DNA from: Telmatactis stephensoni
Lineage: Eukaryota; Cnidaria; Anthozoa; Actiniaria; Isophelliidae
NCBI GenBank assembly: GCA_029948255.1
Contig: JALIZF010001252.1
Span: 141,962 to 205,961, forward strand
Length of the DNA stretch: 64,000 bases
Reading direction: 5' to 3'
Shown piece by piece: positions 12,801-23,553 of this stretch (position 1 is its first letter; each line of letters opens with the position of its first letter). A program made the position numbers and the translations under genes. The notes under the pieces are model-generated. The model was given only the letters and a program-made list of their open reading frames with translations. It was not told the origin of the DNA and did no database searches.

Positions 12801-15800
12801 AACGAAACAATACCGAAACGAAAAGCGAACAATCATTTTTTAACTGTACGAGAACAAGTTCTAAACAAGTTTTCTCTGAAGCCGATAAATTTTGCATTTG
12901 GTTGTCAGACAAGCGCGCCCTCGACGTTTAAAAAGCAATTTCCGTTGGAAAATATAAATTTTAATAGTGACAATTTCGTATCAGTGGGAAACTGACAGCG
13001 TACAATTCCACTGATAGCCAATCAAAAAAACAAGAACTTTTTTTGAAGAACCAATCAAAATTCACACTTATCGCACTTACGATTACCGCTTGATCGCCCA
13101 ATCAGGAAGCAGATTTAGTTATCGCTACTGTCACACTTTACGGTACTACGGAATTTTGATCCAATCGCAACAAAGCCAAAGTTTTAGAGGACCAATGAAT
13201 CATCACAGTTTGATTAAAAGTTACGGTCACGGTATGGTACGGTTGGTTTCCCACTCATGCGAAATCGACTCTATTCACGGACACTATATTATACATAAAA
13301 AGTCTGTAATCACAAACACAAAAATCTTTCACAACTTTATTTGAGCTAGTTCGTTCATACGTTACATCGCTTTGGTAATCTAACTGTTCAGCTTCATCAC
13401 TCAAACAACCACGACTTTTAACAGTCAATGAACAGATAAACGATCTTTTTAAAGTTAAAAACTTTTCTAGAACACTTTTAGATTCTTGTAAATCTCTCGC
13501 GCACTAATCTCAACACCGTTACGTGCGAACAGTATTTTCAAAACGCACTGAACGATGGTCAATGTAATGACTGAAACGTTTGCGTATTAAAAAAAGACAA
13601 GTTTCATATCTATCATGCAACGACCTAGCAGTAACTTTAAAATAGATACTTGGAGAAATTACATAACATCATGTCAACCAAAACAGGTAGGATGCTGCTG
13701 CCTTTTTCATACGAAAAACCTATTAATACACACCGGTTACGTCATTTTCCCCAAAAAGGTGTCATTTGAGGCCAAATATAAGACGGTAATACCCATTGGA
13801 AATCCGGTTTGCGGGCTGTTTAGCTGTAAACGCTTCTAATATGATTTGATATGAGCCGTTCTTACATACCTTCGATGGAAGCCATCACTCACACGGAAAG
13901 AAAGATTTTTGTACAACGGTGGGCTTCCTGTGTGAAATAGACACGTGACGCCCAGTCCCAGTCCACAGATTGAGGCTGGCTCGAGGCCAGCCAAACCAAA
14001 AAAGGAGCAACTATGCCGTAAATATTCCTATAATTCCCGGTTGTACAGTGATGAAGAAGAACTCGAAGAGAATTACTAGTGTTGACAACTTATAAATATC
14101 AAGTAGGATGCTTTGATCTTGCTGGAAAGGAAATCAACTCGCTGTGTGCGGCGGGGCTTACCATACATAACTTATATCAATATTTTTGTTCTCGTACAGT
14201 TAAAAAATGATTGTTCGCTTTTCGTTTCGGTATTGTTTCGGTATTGTTTCGTTTCGGTGTTTCGTTTCGGCGTTTCGCAGTTTAGCACTGCCCCTGCAAT
14301 TCAGTGTAATACATTTTTGAGCTTCATTGCAAGTTGAAATATATAACGTCTTATGTTAGTTAATGTAGGTCAAGGTCTCAAAAACTGAATCTAAGTAAGG
14401 AGAGGAGCACTTACTTGAGCCACGGGACTCATTCAAAAATTGACCCTGCTGTTTATTCAGACCAGGGGGCTTATTCCGTCATTCACAGTTATGTAATGCA
14501 CAGACATAATAGTACACTGTACAGCATATAGTATGGTGTGTGTTAAGATAAAAATCAGTTCTACTGAAAAATGCACTTGATAATTTTCATACATTTACGG
14601 ATTAATTACTTTTATTTATACACATATGTAAGCGCATTGAGCCATGTTAAATGCGCACTAAGTACATTAGTATTATTATTATTATACATTTTGATGCACA
14701 TGTAACTTATAAGTTGATCAACTCATCAAACAAACTCAACATCATGACTTTACACACAATGAAGATGGGGAAGGAAAAAGAATTAAGAATTATTTGTAAT
14801 ATTTAACAATATTGATCATAAACAATACCATTTAACACTGTACACAATACTATTCAAAAATGCACAATGTTTAATGTACTGTACATGTAATTAATTGGAT
14901 CAATGTAATAAATTTGACATGACTTTGTACACAATGAAAATGGAGAAGGAAAAGGAAGAAAGAATCATTTGTAATAATATTGATCATAAACAATACCAGT
15001 ATCAGGTGCATGTGAAATAGCAACTACATCTGGAGCCCTCATTACAACCAACTGCTGTAGTTTTTCCTGTGAGTGAAAACAGATCAAAATTAGACAGAAT
15101 GGTTAATTGCAACTTAACAATGCCTAAGTCAGGGGCTAATGGCCAGTGTTTTCAAAACCAGCTGTTGTAATCCAATGGGAACTTTTCAATCTGCGGCAGT
15201 TGATAATATTTCTCTTCTTTTCAATATGATTACTAAGTGTGTTATACAACAATACCCTCCACTAAACACCTATAATTAAAACCCCTGCTAGCTTAAAGAA
15301 TTTATAATGGCATCCATTCAGGGTCAGTATAAGCATGGATTGAAGTTAGAACTGATGAATTGCTAGAGTCATGACACACAGTAGATTCAGTATTAACAGT
15401 TCAAGCTTGTCCAAACTTATTAAAGATTATTGCCAAAAAAACTACCAAGCTTGTTAAAAAGAGTACTGAACTGGCCTTATGCATGTATAAGCAAGTCATA
15501 GCAAATCATTTCTACATTTTGTACATCAGGAACACAGCCAGCAATCAACTCTTTATCAGTTGACAAACTGAAAACAAACTGAAACATCAATGTCAAACAC
15601 TTAGCTTATTGATAACCCTATCAAAATCTCAATTTCACAAATTGGCATAAGTTTTGATATTTTCAATGAAACCAGATTTTATAAGTTCTTAATTTTATTA
15701 ATGTCAAAAGAATTTGAAATATATTTTTGTCTCAACTTTCACAAAGTAGGAAACTCAAAATTCACAAAACTAAAATGTCAACTGACATTTAATTTGACAA

Positions 15801-18169
15801 AATCATTACACTCTACACTCTACACTGTAACTACCCACGTTGCCAGCACTATTAATCTTAATGAAATGTAAATTTATTCAACATGTTATAAAAACAGTTT
15901 ATATGTTGTAATTACATTTTTGTTTGTTGTACTAGTTGCTTAGATGGCTTAAAGATGGAATGATAAAATCAAACTGAACAAATACAAAATTTCACTTAAG
16001 TATTCTATTAGACAAGATCAACATTAACCAATTTAGAAAACATATCAAGGAGAAAAATATTTGAAAACAAAAAAGACAATACATGCGCATTACAATCAAT
16101 ACTTAGCTAAACATATTGTATGATTATCACTAAACAAAACACTTCATTTTTGTGCAGATTCAAAAATAGTATCAGAAAGAACAAATTTTCCATGCACTGA
16201 TGACGTAAAGCCTTATTTTTTTAATATTGTATGCTTTATATTGCATACTAAATCAATTAGAACTTTGGTAATTTAATTTTTATGGAGGAGATCAAATTTA
16301 GGGCAATAATTAATGCTATTTGCAAAAGAACTAAATATGTACCATTTTACCCTATTACAGCACAGACCACGTAAGATGATCTAGAATGCTTGACACAATG
16401 TTATCAACACTGCATGCCATGCATGACACAAACCCTGGGTTCACTCTCCACCAAGCATGGTGTTACTTTATGCATTCTTTTCATTTTTGCTTATTGCCAC
16501 TTTTAATGTTTTCAAGTATATTGGAAGGAATTATTACAATTTTTATAAAGTTTTATGCAAATGAGGTGCTAAAATGTGTTAAGTCAGTCACTTGAACTCT
16601 GGATAGCAGCCACCATTTACAGACAAATATGATATCAGAATTAAAACCAGAACTATCAAAAGTACACACACCTCATAAACATGTAACCTGATGCAGCCAC
16701 AAAAGAACAATGCCGTGAGCAAAGTATTTACATTGGAAGTATATAGAGCTTATATGTCAGTTTTATGGCAGTCTACTTTGATAATAAACCATCCATAAAG
16801 ATTTTATCATCAAAGTCCAAAATACCATAGATCTTAGAATTATTCATTAATGTTATTTTAAAAGTTGTAGCTATGAAATGATCGTTAACTGAAGACAAAC
16901 AAACGTCCTCATGTGTACACACAGTTGACAAAACATCTTTAATTTCGAATCACTTGTGTGAACTCTTTAGATTTGAATTTCAAATTTGTATCGTGAATAA
17001 CGCGAATGGATTGCAATTATAGACTTGTGTTAATCCTGCTTTCTTTTGAAACTCATTATCGACGAAGTTTTATAAAATACCAAAAATACCAATGAGAACT
17101 TTTTTTCGATAATTTAATAGAATTTTAGAATATCATGAGTCACCGAATGGCAATTGTACTTAAAGATTTAGCAACCTTATAATGCTCCACCCGGCTGAGT
17201 GCTTCCATAATATTGTTATTTGAAATTAACCTGATCAAGTGTTCTAAGAACTTTATCCTGTCTGCTTCTAGAACTCTAGATGAATTAGATAAAATCGTGA
17301 CAGACGTCCCTATATGAACGTTTGAGATTTCCATCTAGTAAACTAGCAGTCAGCTCTCATGGCGAATTTGTATAGTAAAATACGAATTCTATTAAATTAT
17401 TAGCGTTTTTGTAAAGCAACAAAAGTCTGTTAGGCTAGAGTTTCAAGACGGAGCCGAACTCAAGTAGAACGGAGAGTGTTTTAATGAAGATATCTCGAGC
17501 TAAACCAAAACACTTCAGTAGTAATACATAAACGAGCTATAAAGTATGATTTATGGTTTGCGCTTCACTTTTACATAACGTGACAATACACTGTCATAAA
17601 TCTTTTTAAAGAAATGTCCAAAATACAATGCCATTTATCTCAAAAACGCCTCGCCTGTGTTACCTGATAGAATGCCTTCAAATGCCGGACCAGAATGTCC
17701 AAATTCTGGATGCGAACGTTAATATCACCGTCAACATTTTGGTGGACTCTGGTAAGCGTGAAATACGTTGGATCTCTGAAATAAAAAAAATTGTGATTAT
17801 CAAGTACTTTATTTGACTGTCCGTAACCACGGGTTGAACGTAAGTCAATAACTTTCACGTTAAGCGACTGAAACGAGAACTTACATTTCAACCATAACTT
17901 CGTTCAAGAAGACGCCATCAGCGAAATCGTTAATAGTATCTGCCGTCGATGTAGTTCTAAACGACAATACCTTGGTAGAGAAAGAAAAAGCAGAATTGTT
18001 GTTCAACTTAATTGCAGTAAATTACAAGCTTTACAGGGAGCGGGTGGTCATTTTGTGAGCACAAACAACATATTCATCGATTATCCACCCCAAAAAAACA
18101 CATCAAAACTTCAACAACACTCACCCAAGTAACTAAAGGATTACGAAAAAATTCCCCAACAGTAGACAT
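3863..18169 (-). CDS. CCDC88-like: CCDC88/Girdin-Daple-like Hook-domain coiled-coil protein, 22 exons, 3' end missing
   Basis: Exons, spliced by eye with GT-AG sites and consistent phase: 18125-18169, 17885-17970, 17664-17775, 14997-15066, 12160-12218, 10992-11075, 10855-10919, 10498-10573, 9999-10049, 9421-9533, 9092-9173, 8477-8548, 8252-8338, 8058-8148, 7267-7322, 6802-6878, 6244-6305, 6121-6157, 5548-5710, 5083-5261, 4720-4941, 3863-3946. Together they encode about 657 residues. Residues 1 to about 152 form a Hook domain: MSTVGEFFRNPLVTW at the start, then DFADGVFLNEVM, RIQNLDILVRHLKAFYQ, and LGCAVQCDKKEYFIEKIKE, all as in CCDC88 proteins. The rest is coiled coil. The last exon ends with a donor site, so the gene continues left. 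Vertebrate Girdin and Daple link G-alpha signalling to actin, polarity and Wnt pathways; their G-alpha-binding motif is C-terminal and would lie beyond what is seen. HOOK1-3 proteins are the alternative, but the CCDC88 match is closer. Confidence 0.88.
12284..12453. mobile_element. CAGGGG-ended MITE with 6-bp target duplication
   Basis: The element begins CAGGGGTTTCATTAA and ends TTAATGAAACCCCTG, a 15-bp perfect terminal inverted repeat. It is flanked on both sides by TACCAA (12278-12283 and 12454-12459). It is 170 bp with no coding capacity and lies inside an intron of the CCDC88-like gene. The copy at 53236 has the same CAGGG start and also a 6-bp duplication, so both were probably moved by the same kind of transposase. 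I do not place the superfamily. Confidence 0.85.
12750..14293. mobile_element. Mutator-like non-autonomous DNA transposon with 9-bp target duplication
   Basis: Terminal inverted repeats of about 105 bp run from the 5' end (GGCAGTGCTAAAC, then a run of CGAAACG-type repeats to about 12858) to a reverse-complement copy from about 14188 ending GTTTAGCACTGCC. The 9-bp duplication CTGCAATTC stands at 12741-12749 and 14294-14302. Long inverted repeats with a 9-bp duplication are the hallmark of Mutator-like elements. The 1.5 kb body has no transposase frame and contains a nested foldback at 12973-13265. It sits in an intron of the CCDC88-like gene. Confidence 0.85.
12973..13265. mobile_element. Foldback element nested in the Mutator-like element
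   Basis: The ends are ATTTCGTATCAGTGGGAAAC and GTTTCCCACTCATGCGAAAT, an imperfect 20-bp terminal inverted repeat. The element at 31727-31862 has the same termini, so this is a repeat family with the consensus end TTCGTATSAGTGGGAAAC. It has no coding capacity. Confidence 0.7.
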
Positions 18170-18560
18170 CTTGACAGGCGAGACAATTTGGTGGACGTAG
18201 CGCTGCGGGATTAACGTGAAAGTCGTAACGGTTTTACCAAAGAAGACAGCAGCCTGGCTATAATGCCAAGGTAAGCCACAATCGCGGCAACAGAAACTAA
18301 CCACAGGCCCTCTTTGGCTTAGTTTAGGACCTTTGATCAAAAACCATTACAAATAGACAGTAGTATTTCAGCCAGCGTTCATTATGGAACATCCTCATAC
18401 AACATGTTGAAGAATAAACTCCAAGAAAAACTTTCTCCAGTCAACACAAGATTTACACTTCTTTCTTTCTTCTCGATGACATTTGAATATTGGCCCGCGA
18501 TATCTGCCTTTCAGTGGTTATGTCATCGTTAATATGTGCGCGCATAAGTGCACAGGAAGT

Positions 18561-18674
18561 CCGGTATTATTTATGAAACAGTTCATTGCACACAACACTA
18601 GGGGGTAGTAGTAAGGACTGGTGTTATTTATGAAACGACTCATTGAACACAACACTGGGGGGTAGTAGAAGAGG
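18561..18674. repeat. Two-copy 57-bp tandem duplication upstream of the CCDC88-like gene
   Basis: Both copies contain GTTATTTATGAAAC or its one-base variant, then a CATTG(C/A)ACACAACACT segment and GGGGGGTAGTAG or similar. The period is 57 bp (18561 and 18618). It lies about 400 bp upstream of the gene's start codon, so it is in or near the promoter. Confidence 0.7.
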
Positions 18675-18879
18675 CAGGGTTTCTTATGATGTTTATAGTT
18701 TCCGTAAACAAAACAATAATATTTTGGAAGAATAAGTCGTGTGAATCATAACAATTGAAAGAATTATGTAATTTGATAAAAATTAGCTGGAACCAAGTGT
18801 CACGTAAAAGAACCGATATGGTCATAAACAAATCTGAGCCAACAGCTCTCCAAACCCCATGGACTTGAAAGAACCGAAA

Positions 18880-19100
18880 AAAAAAGAATGAAAGAACGAA
18901 CGAATGAATGAACGAATGAATGAAAGAAAGAAAGAAAGAATGAATGAAAAATCTGAAAGAAAGAAAGAACGAACTGAAAGAAAGAAAAACTGAAAGAAAG
19001 AAAGAAAGAAAGAACTGAAGGAAAGGAAAAAAGAAAGAAAGAAGGAAAGAAAGAGAGAAAGAAGGAGAGAAAGAAAGGGAGAAAGAAAGAAAGAAACGTA

Positions 19101-19148
<48 letters not shown>

Positions 19149-19290
19149 AAACGAAAGAACTGAAAGAGAAGAAGAAGTACATAACAAATGAAAAGGAAGA
19201 AAGAACAAATAATAGAAAGCAAGCAAGCAAGCAAAGAAGGAAGAAGAAAGGGTAGAAGAAAGGAATGTACAGTGTAAAAAAAAGAAAAGT
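18880..19290. repeat. Purine-rich GAAA/GAAAG low-complexity tract
   Basis: About 400 bp of interrupted GAAAGAAA, GAATGAAT and GAAGGAAA repeats on the plus strand. The minus strand is therefore a polypyrimidine tract, which produces spurious Ser/Phe/Leu-only open frames. Confidence 0.9.
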
Positions 19291-20128
19291 GTTTCATGCA
19301 CCTCGCAGTCAACAAAGTTACGTCAAAAGCTTCTGTATATATCGTACATTTACAAGTGACATGGTCCAGTGATTATTGCTGTGTGGCGGACGAATAAACG
19401 TAAAAATAAGTAGAAACCTTCAGTAAAATAGGGATTGCCTCTTTGAACACCGTTTTACTTAGTGAATGTTCGGTTGTTACGATAATTGTAAGACGCATGG
19501 CAACATTGAAATACTTCTAAATAACAATCGACAATATATTTTTTACACTCGTGTGAATCATTCAAAGCGGCTTCACTTGGTTCCTCTCCGCTTTGTGAAC
19601 GAAAAGAATATTGCGGATGCACCGAAAACACCTCGGCTGGAAACAATCGACCTAAGTAACAGCGGTACCTCGGATCATCTCAGTGATTTCAAGAGTGCGC
19701 TGCATGAGCTATTCAATATATGGTCCAGTAATCAACAGACAACAGAAATAATTTATTGGTTAACGCCTTATTTGTGCTTGCTATTATACGGTAATTTATG
19801 GCATTGTCGACTGCTGGTTAACAATATCCTGCTACACTGTGTACCGTAGCCAACACAGCTTCATGTATGTATTGTAGGTGGGTTGTTATGCACAGGATTT
19901 GACTAAAAGCTTGAAGTGCTTAACCCCCTAATTACCCGAGCTACAATAGACTTATTAATTTGTACTAAACCTATATAATGTTAGCGGCTTATCTGCTATA
20001 GTATAATCATCCCCGCCCAACCGGGTGTTATCAATTCAAAGGCATGTACTTATACAGACCACGGCAATTTTTTTAGACCAACATGTATATAAAAATGACA
20101 ACATACATGAAAATAATTCAGTGGAACT
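19291..20128. other. Intergenic region between the CCDC88-like and sulfotransferase genes
   Basis: A 127-codon plus-strand frame at 19466-19849 starts with ATG but has mixed composition, no recognisable domain and no splice context. I see no other feature here. Confidence 0.4.
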
Positions 20129-20134
20129 TTTATT
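20129..20134 (-). terminator. Polyadenylation signal of the sulfotransferase gene
   Basis: TTTATT on the plus strand reads AATAAA on the minus strand, about 90 bp past the sulfotransferase stop codon. Confidence 0.5.
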
Positions 20135-20224
20135 ATATAAATCATTTTTCCTCAAATAAATGTTCAATGTTCATAGATTTTTCTAAGCCATACAAAATTC
20201 AGAAATTTCAAAAAAATATCAGTT

Positions 20225-21541
20225 TCAATCTACTAAAGGTATTGTTATTGTTCTAAGCTCTTCCTCATCCTCCACGATTTTGTAGCCCAATAAATTCATG
20301 ACTTCGTAACACTCAGTCTCAATGATTCGAACAACAGAGTAAGGCATGCGATCTCTCCATTTATACACACTGTCCGCCAAACTCTGTTTATTGTTGGACT
20401 CTGATGACGTTACTACAGTATCACTCATCCCTGAGAATGAAGGAACACTGTCTTTATGGGCTCGGTCAATCCACCGTCGTACCTGAGACGCTATCGTTAT
20501 ACCCACAAATTGATAAAGCTGTTCGGCTATTTGATGAGGTTTGGTTGCTAGGTCTTCGTACCTTAGCAACGTATATCGGCCCTGCAGCCAAGGTGGTGAA
20601 CTAACTGCATATTTGATATTCAGTAATAAATCTTTACACATTGTTTGGGCGTTTTTACGTAATGAGGATAACGTCCAGTTCCCCGAGGCCTGGTTGCCTA
20701 CCTTGGCATCCATTAAGGCACGTGGGTCTCGAACGAGATGAACTATCTTAAGAGAGTAGTCCGCTGGTCCTTGTGAATCCATCAAATATGATAGTTTATG
20801 AATAAATTCCACTTGGACGCTTTTTACTACAGTATGCCGATGTAAGTTGCATATTGCTGATGCCGTCTCAGTTCTTAGTCTAGTGCACATACGAATGCTA
20901 AAGGAATGGTGGCTTTTGGAGTCAGGACAAAGTGGAGGCGCCGAAAGAGCTCTGCTTGCTAGTCTGTGTTTAAGAGAGCTGTATTGTAATGATAAAAAGT
21001 CGGTCAGGTAGCCAAGCTCACGAAAATCGCAGTGGAATATACCATTAAGCAAGTGCGTTACCATGGCATCGTAGACACTCTCGGGGCGATTTTCACGGTA
21101 ATACTCCAATGAACCTATTGGTTCGTGTAGATAGAAGACTTGAGGATGCTGGTTTAGCATTTCACCCAGAAACGAGCTTCCACAGTACAAACATGATATC
21201 AACAATACATTCTGTCGTACCTTGCTACCATAGTGATTAACAAGTGAATTATCTTCGGTTAGTTTGCCCGCTTTCTCATAAGCTTTAAGCTTCTGTTCCA
21301 ATTCATTGATCTTCGCTTGAAGTAATGTACAATTAGATTCTTCTACTGATTTAGATATCGTTCTACTGATGCAACTTCCTTTGCAAGGCGGTAGGCTTTG
21401 ATCGTTTGGTCTTTTTTGTTCTCTTTCTCCATAACCGCTCCACCGTATAAAAGTTAAAAATGTCATTATTGCTAGAATAGAAATCAAAAGTAATCTAGAA
21501 ACCTGTGGTATATGAAATCCTACTTTGGGTCGACTTAGCAT
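20225..21541 (-). CDS. Golgi carbohydrate (Gal/GalNAc/GlcNAc 6-O) sulfotransferase, CHST family
   Basis: This intronless gene encodes 438 residues from an ATG at 21541. It should transfer sulfate from PAPS to sugar hydroxyls of glycans in the Golgi lumen. It is laid out as a type II membrane protein: a short cytosolic tail, a membrane anchor at about residues 14-33, a coiled-coil stem at about 70-95, then the catalytic domain. The 5'-phosphosulfate loop is at 118-126 (LYCGSSFLG) and is followed by EMLNQHPQVFYLHEP. The 3'-phosphate motif is VHLVRDPRALMDAK at 267-280. LRYEDLATKP (326-335) and SVYKWRDRM (391-399) are further family motifs. The usual Arg of the 5' loop (RSGSSF or RTGSSF in CHST1/3/5-type enzymes) is Cys120 here, which may affect activity. 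The exact acceptor sugar cannot be told from sequence. Confidence 0.9.
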   Translation of the reverse strand: MLSRPKVGFHIPQVSRLLLISILAIMTFLTFIRWSGYGEREQKRPNDQSLPPCKGSCISRTISKSVEESNCTLLQAKINELEQKLKAYEKAGKLTEDNSLVNHYGSKVRQNVLLISCLYCGSSFLGEMLNQHPQVFYLHEPIGSLEYYRENRPESVYDAMVTHLLNGIFHCDFRELGYLTDFLSLQYSSLKHRLASRALSAPPLCPDSKSHHSFSIRMCTRLRTETASAICNLHRHTVVKSVQVEFIHKLSYLMDSQGPADYSLKIVHLVRDPRALMDAKVGNQASGNWTLSSLRKNAQTMCKDLLLNIKYAVSSPPWLQGRYTLLRYEDLATKPHQIAEQLYQFVGITIASQVRRWIDRAHKDSVPSFSGMSDTVVTSSESNNKQSLADSVYKWRDRMPYSVVRIIETECYEVMNLLGYKIVEDEEELRTITIPLVD

Positions 21542-22261
21542 GTTTTTTTTCTTGTTTTAAAATAATTTAGTTTCATCTCATAAGCCGATTTCTTGGCGAT
21601 GCACGGCGAAATCCCGTGATTTACCAGTACTGGGGCCATTGAAGCTCTATCATCGTTGAATCCTAATTTGTTAGTTCACTGATCGCGAGTAGGGTTTTCT
21701 TTGTAAACACAGATCCACCTACACGAATAGCACGATTATTTTGTTAAACTAGGATCCGAATCAAATATTTTCAAACATCTGTAGAAACAGCCAGTCAATA
21801 CTACAGGTTGCATCTTAGTTCGATGTAGCGGCGAAAACACCCGCTCCCACAGCAATGCACTGCCTTATATGGGCATAGTTGATAAGTATTTTATTACTTT
21901 AACACAATACCACCATGGAGGACACAGGTGGAACACTCGACAAACATAAATATTATATACAAAATATGTGGAGAAAACCTAAAATAATGAGAAAAAGATA
22001 CAATTAACTAACTACTTTAAATAACGAAGACTCAACTCGTAGTTACTGGCGGAATAGAGGGAGAAATGAGTTTTCACATTTGAATTCTGGGAGCTTACAG
22101 ACGAACTTGATGACATACTGCATGTCTTGAAATGGGGTTCTGAGTTCAACCTATGCCTAGTATTTTCGTGCTGGTTGCTATATTATAGGAAGAGAACCAT
22201 GAGTACTGTAAAGAACTGAATTGGATGTACACCTAGGTGCTTTAGTATAGTCATCTTTACT

Positions 22262-22765
22262 GTTGTTAACAACTTATGTTGAAAACGTTTGTTTTTGACC
22301 GGCGTGTCAAGTGAACTTTCATAGCCAGCTCAAAACAAGTAAGTTGGAAAGGATTAAGTCAATAAACAAGTTATTGAACAGAAAAATTAAAAGATTTTAA
22401 AATAAACAACAGGCAAATTTACAGATACAAAATAAACAACAACAACAACAGCAGTATAGCAGCAACAACTACTACAATGGACTCATGCATGCATTTGAAG
22501 AAGATGAATGCCGCGGCTATGGTAGGGTGAAAACGCCAAGCAACTCAGCTGCCATGAAATACTTTCAAGTGCCGAGTCTGGTCAAGAGGAAATTGAGAAC
22601 AAAGAAAATCCTAAATCAGTGAACCAGCCAATGGTCAAATTAATATAAAAAAACCGGCATAATTTTTTTTTTACTTTTGTTAACGACTTACGTTGAAAAC
22701 TTTTGTTTCAGTTGACAGGCTTATCGAGTGGAAGTTTACTTTCAGGTCAAAAGCTAGTAAGTTGA
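22262..22765 (+). repeat. Direct repeat of about 85 bp, copies 415 bp apart
   Basis: Copies at 22262-22350 and 22677-22765 share TTGTTAAC, an ACTTA(T/C)GTTGAAAAC segment, TTTTGTTT, and a final segment with CAAAA and (A)GTAAGTTG. They are clearly related but diverged. No coding frame is involved. Confidence 0.65.
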
Positions 22766-23486
22766 AAACCTACAACCTCCCCTTGGGAGGGGAAGGGGAA
22801 GGGAGAGGGGAGGGGAGGGGGAGAATAAGAGGGGGGACCTTGTTTCCTTTCTTCTTTCCCCTTCATTCCGCGCGCGCTCCATAAGGGCCAGCCACGCAGG
22901 CTAAACCTAGCCTACCTACAGGCTCTTTAGAAGGATGTAAAAGTGAAAGAGAGGGGCACGGAAAAGGGAAGAAGCTGAGGGAAAGCCTATCAAGCTTCTC
23001 GCCTTTCCGTTCCCTGGGGACACTAAAACAACAGACTTACTCCAGCTACCCAGGTACAAGTACAACTCGCCTTCAAGTAACAAGGGCCTGAGGTAGTAGT
23101 CGCCAAAGTCTTTTGAATTTACTGATGCACATATACAGAGCGTTCGTGATTAATCATTGTGACTTAGTTAATGCCGTTCCACACTAGCACATTTTCAATG
23201 ACAAACTGGTTTTATGCTTGTATGAATGACTGAAAATTGACAAATTCATGTGTCCGGTTAAAATTTGATAGTGTAAAAGGGAAAATTTGCTTTAGGGGAA
23301 CTTTAATTTAACTTGTTTTAACAAGTTAGATTTAAAAATCAACTCACTAAGGAGGCCTAAGTGAACAACTGTGCAGTGCCAATCCTTTCTGGAAATCACC
23401 AAAATTAGCAAAGAATGAAGAAGAGATGTCAGAGTCCAAAAACACAAGTAATTCGTAATAAAGCTTTCAATATCCCTGTTCTAACT

Positions 23487-23553
23487 CACTTTGTAATAAT
23501 TGACGCACTTTGAAGTAGCTGACGCACTTTGTTATAAAACTTGACGCACTTTA
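23487..23553 (+). repeat. Short array of TTGACGCACTTTG-like units
   Basis: Three copies of TGACGCACTTT (preceded by AT, C and T) are spaced about 20-30 bp apart, with a fourth degenerate ACTCACTTTG just upstream. Confidence 0.6.

Noticed and set aside
18640..19315. Three overlapping minus-strand open frames of 159-196 codons
   Set aside because: They are Ser/Phe/Leu-only translations of the GAAA-rich tract and of no coding value; the same applies to those at 59997-60224 and 61223-61633.
19466..19849. 127-codon ATG frame between two genes
   Set aside because: No domain, no splice or promoter context and mixed codon use; kept only as a note on the intergenic region.
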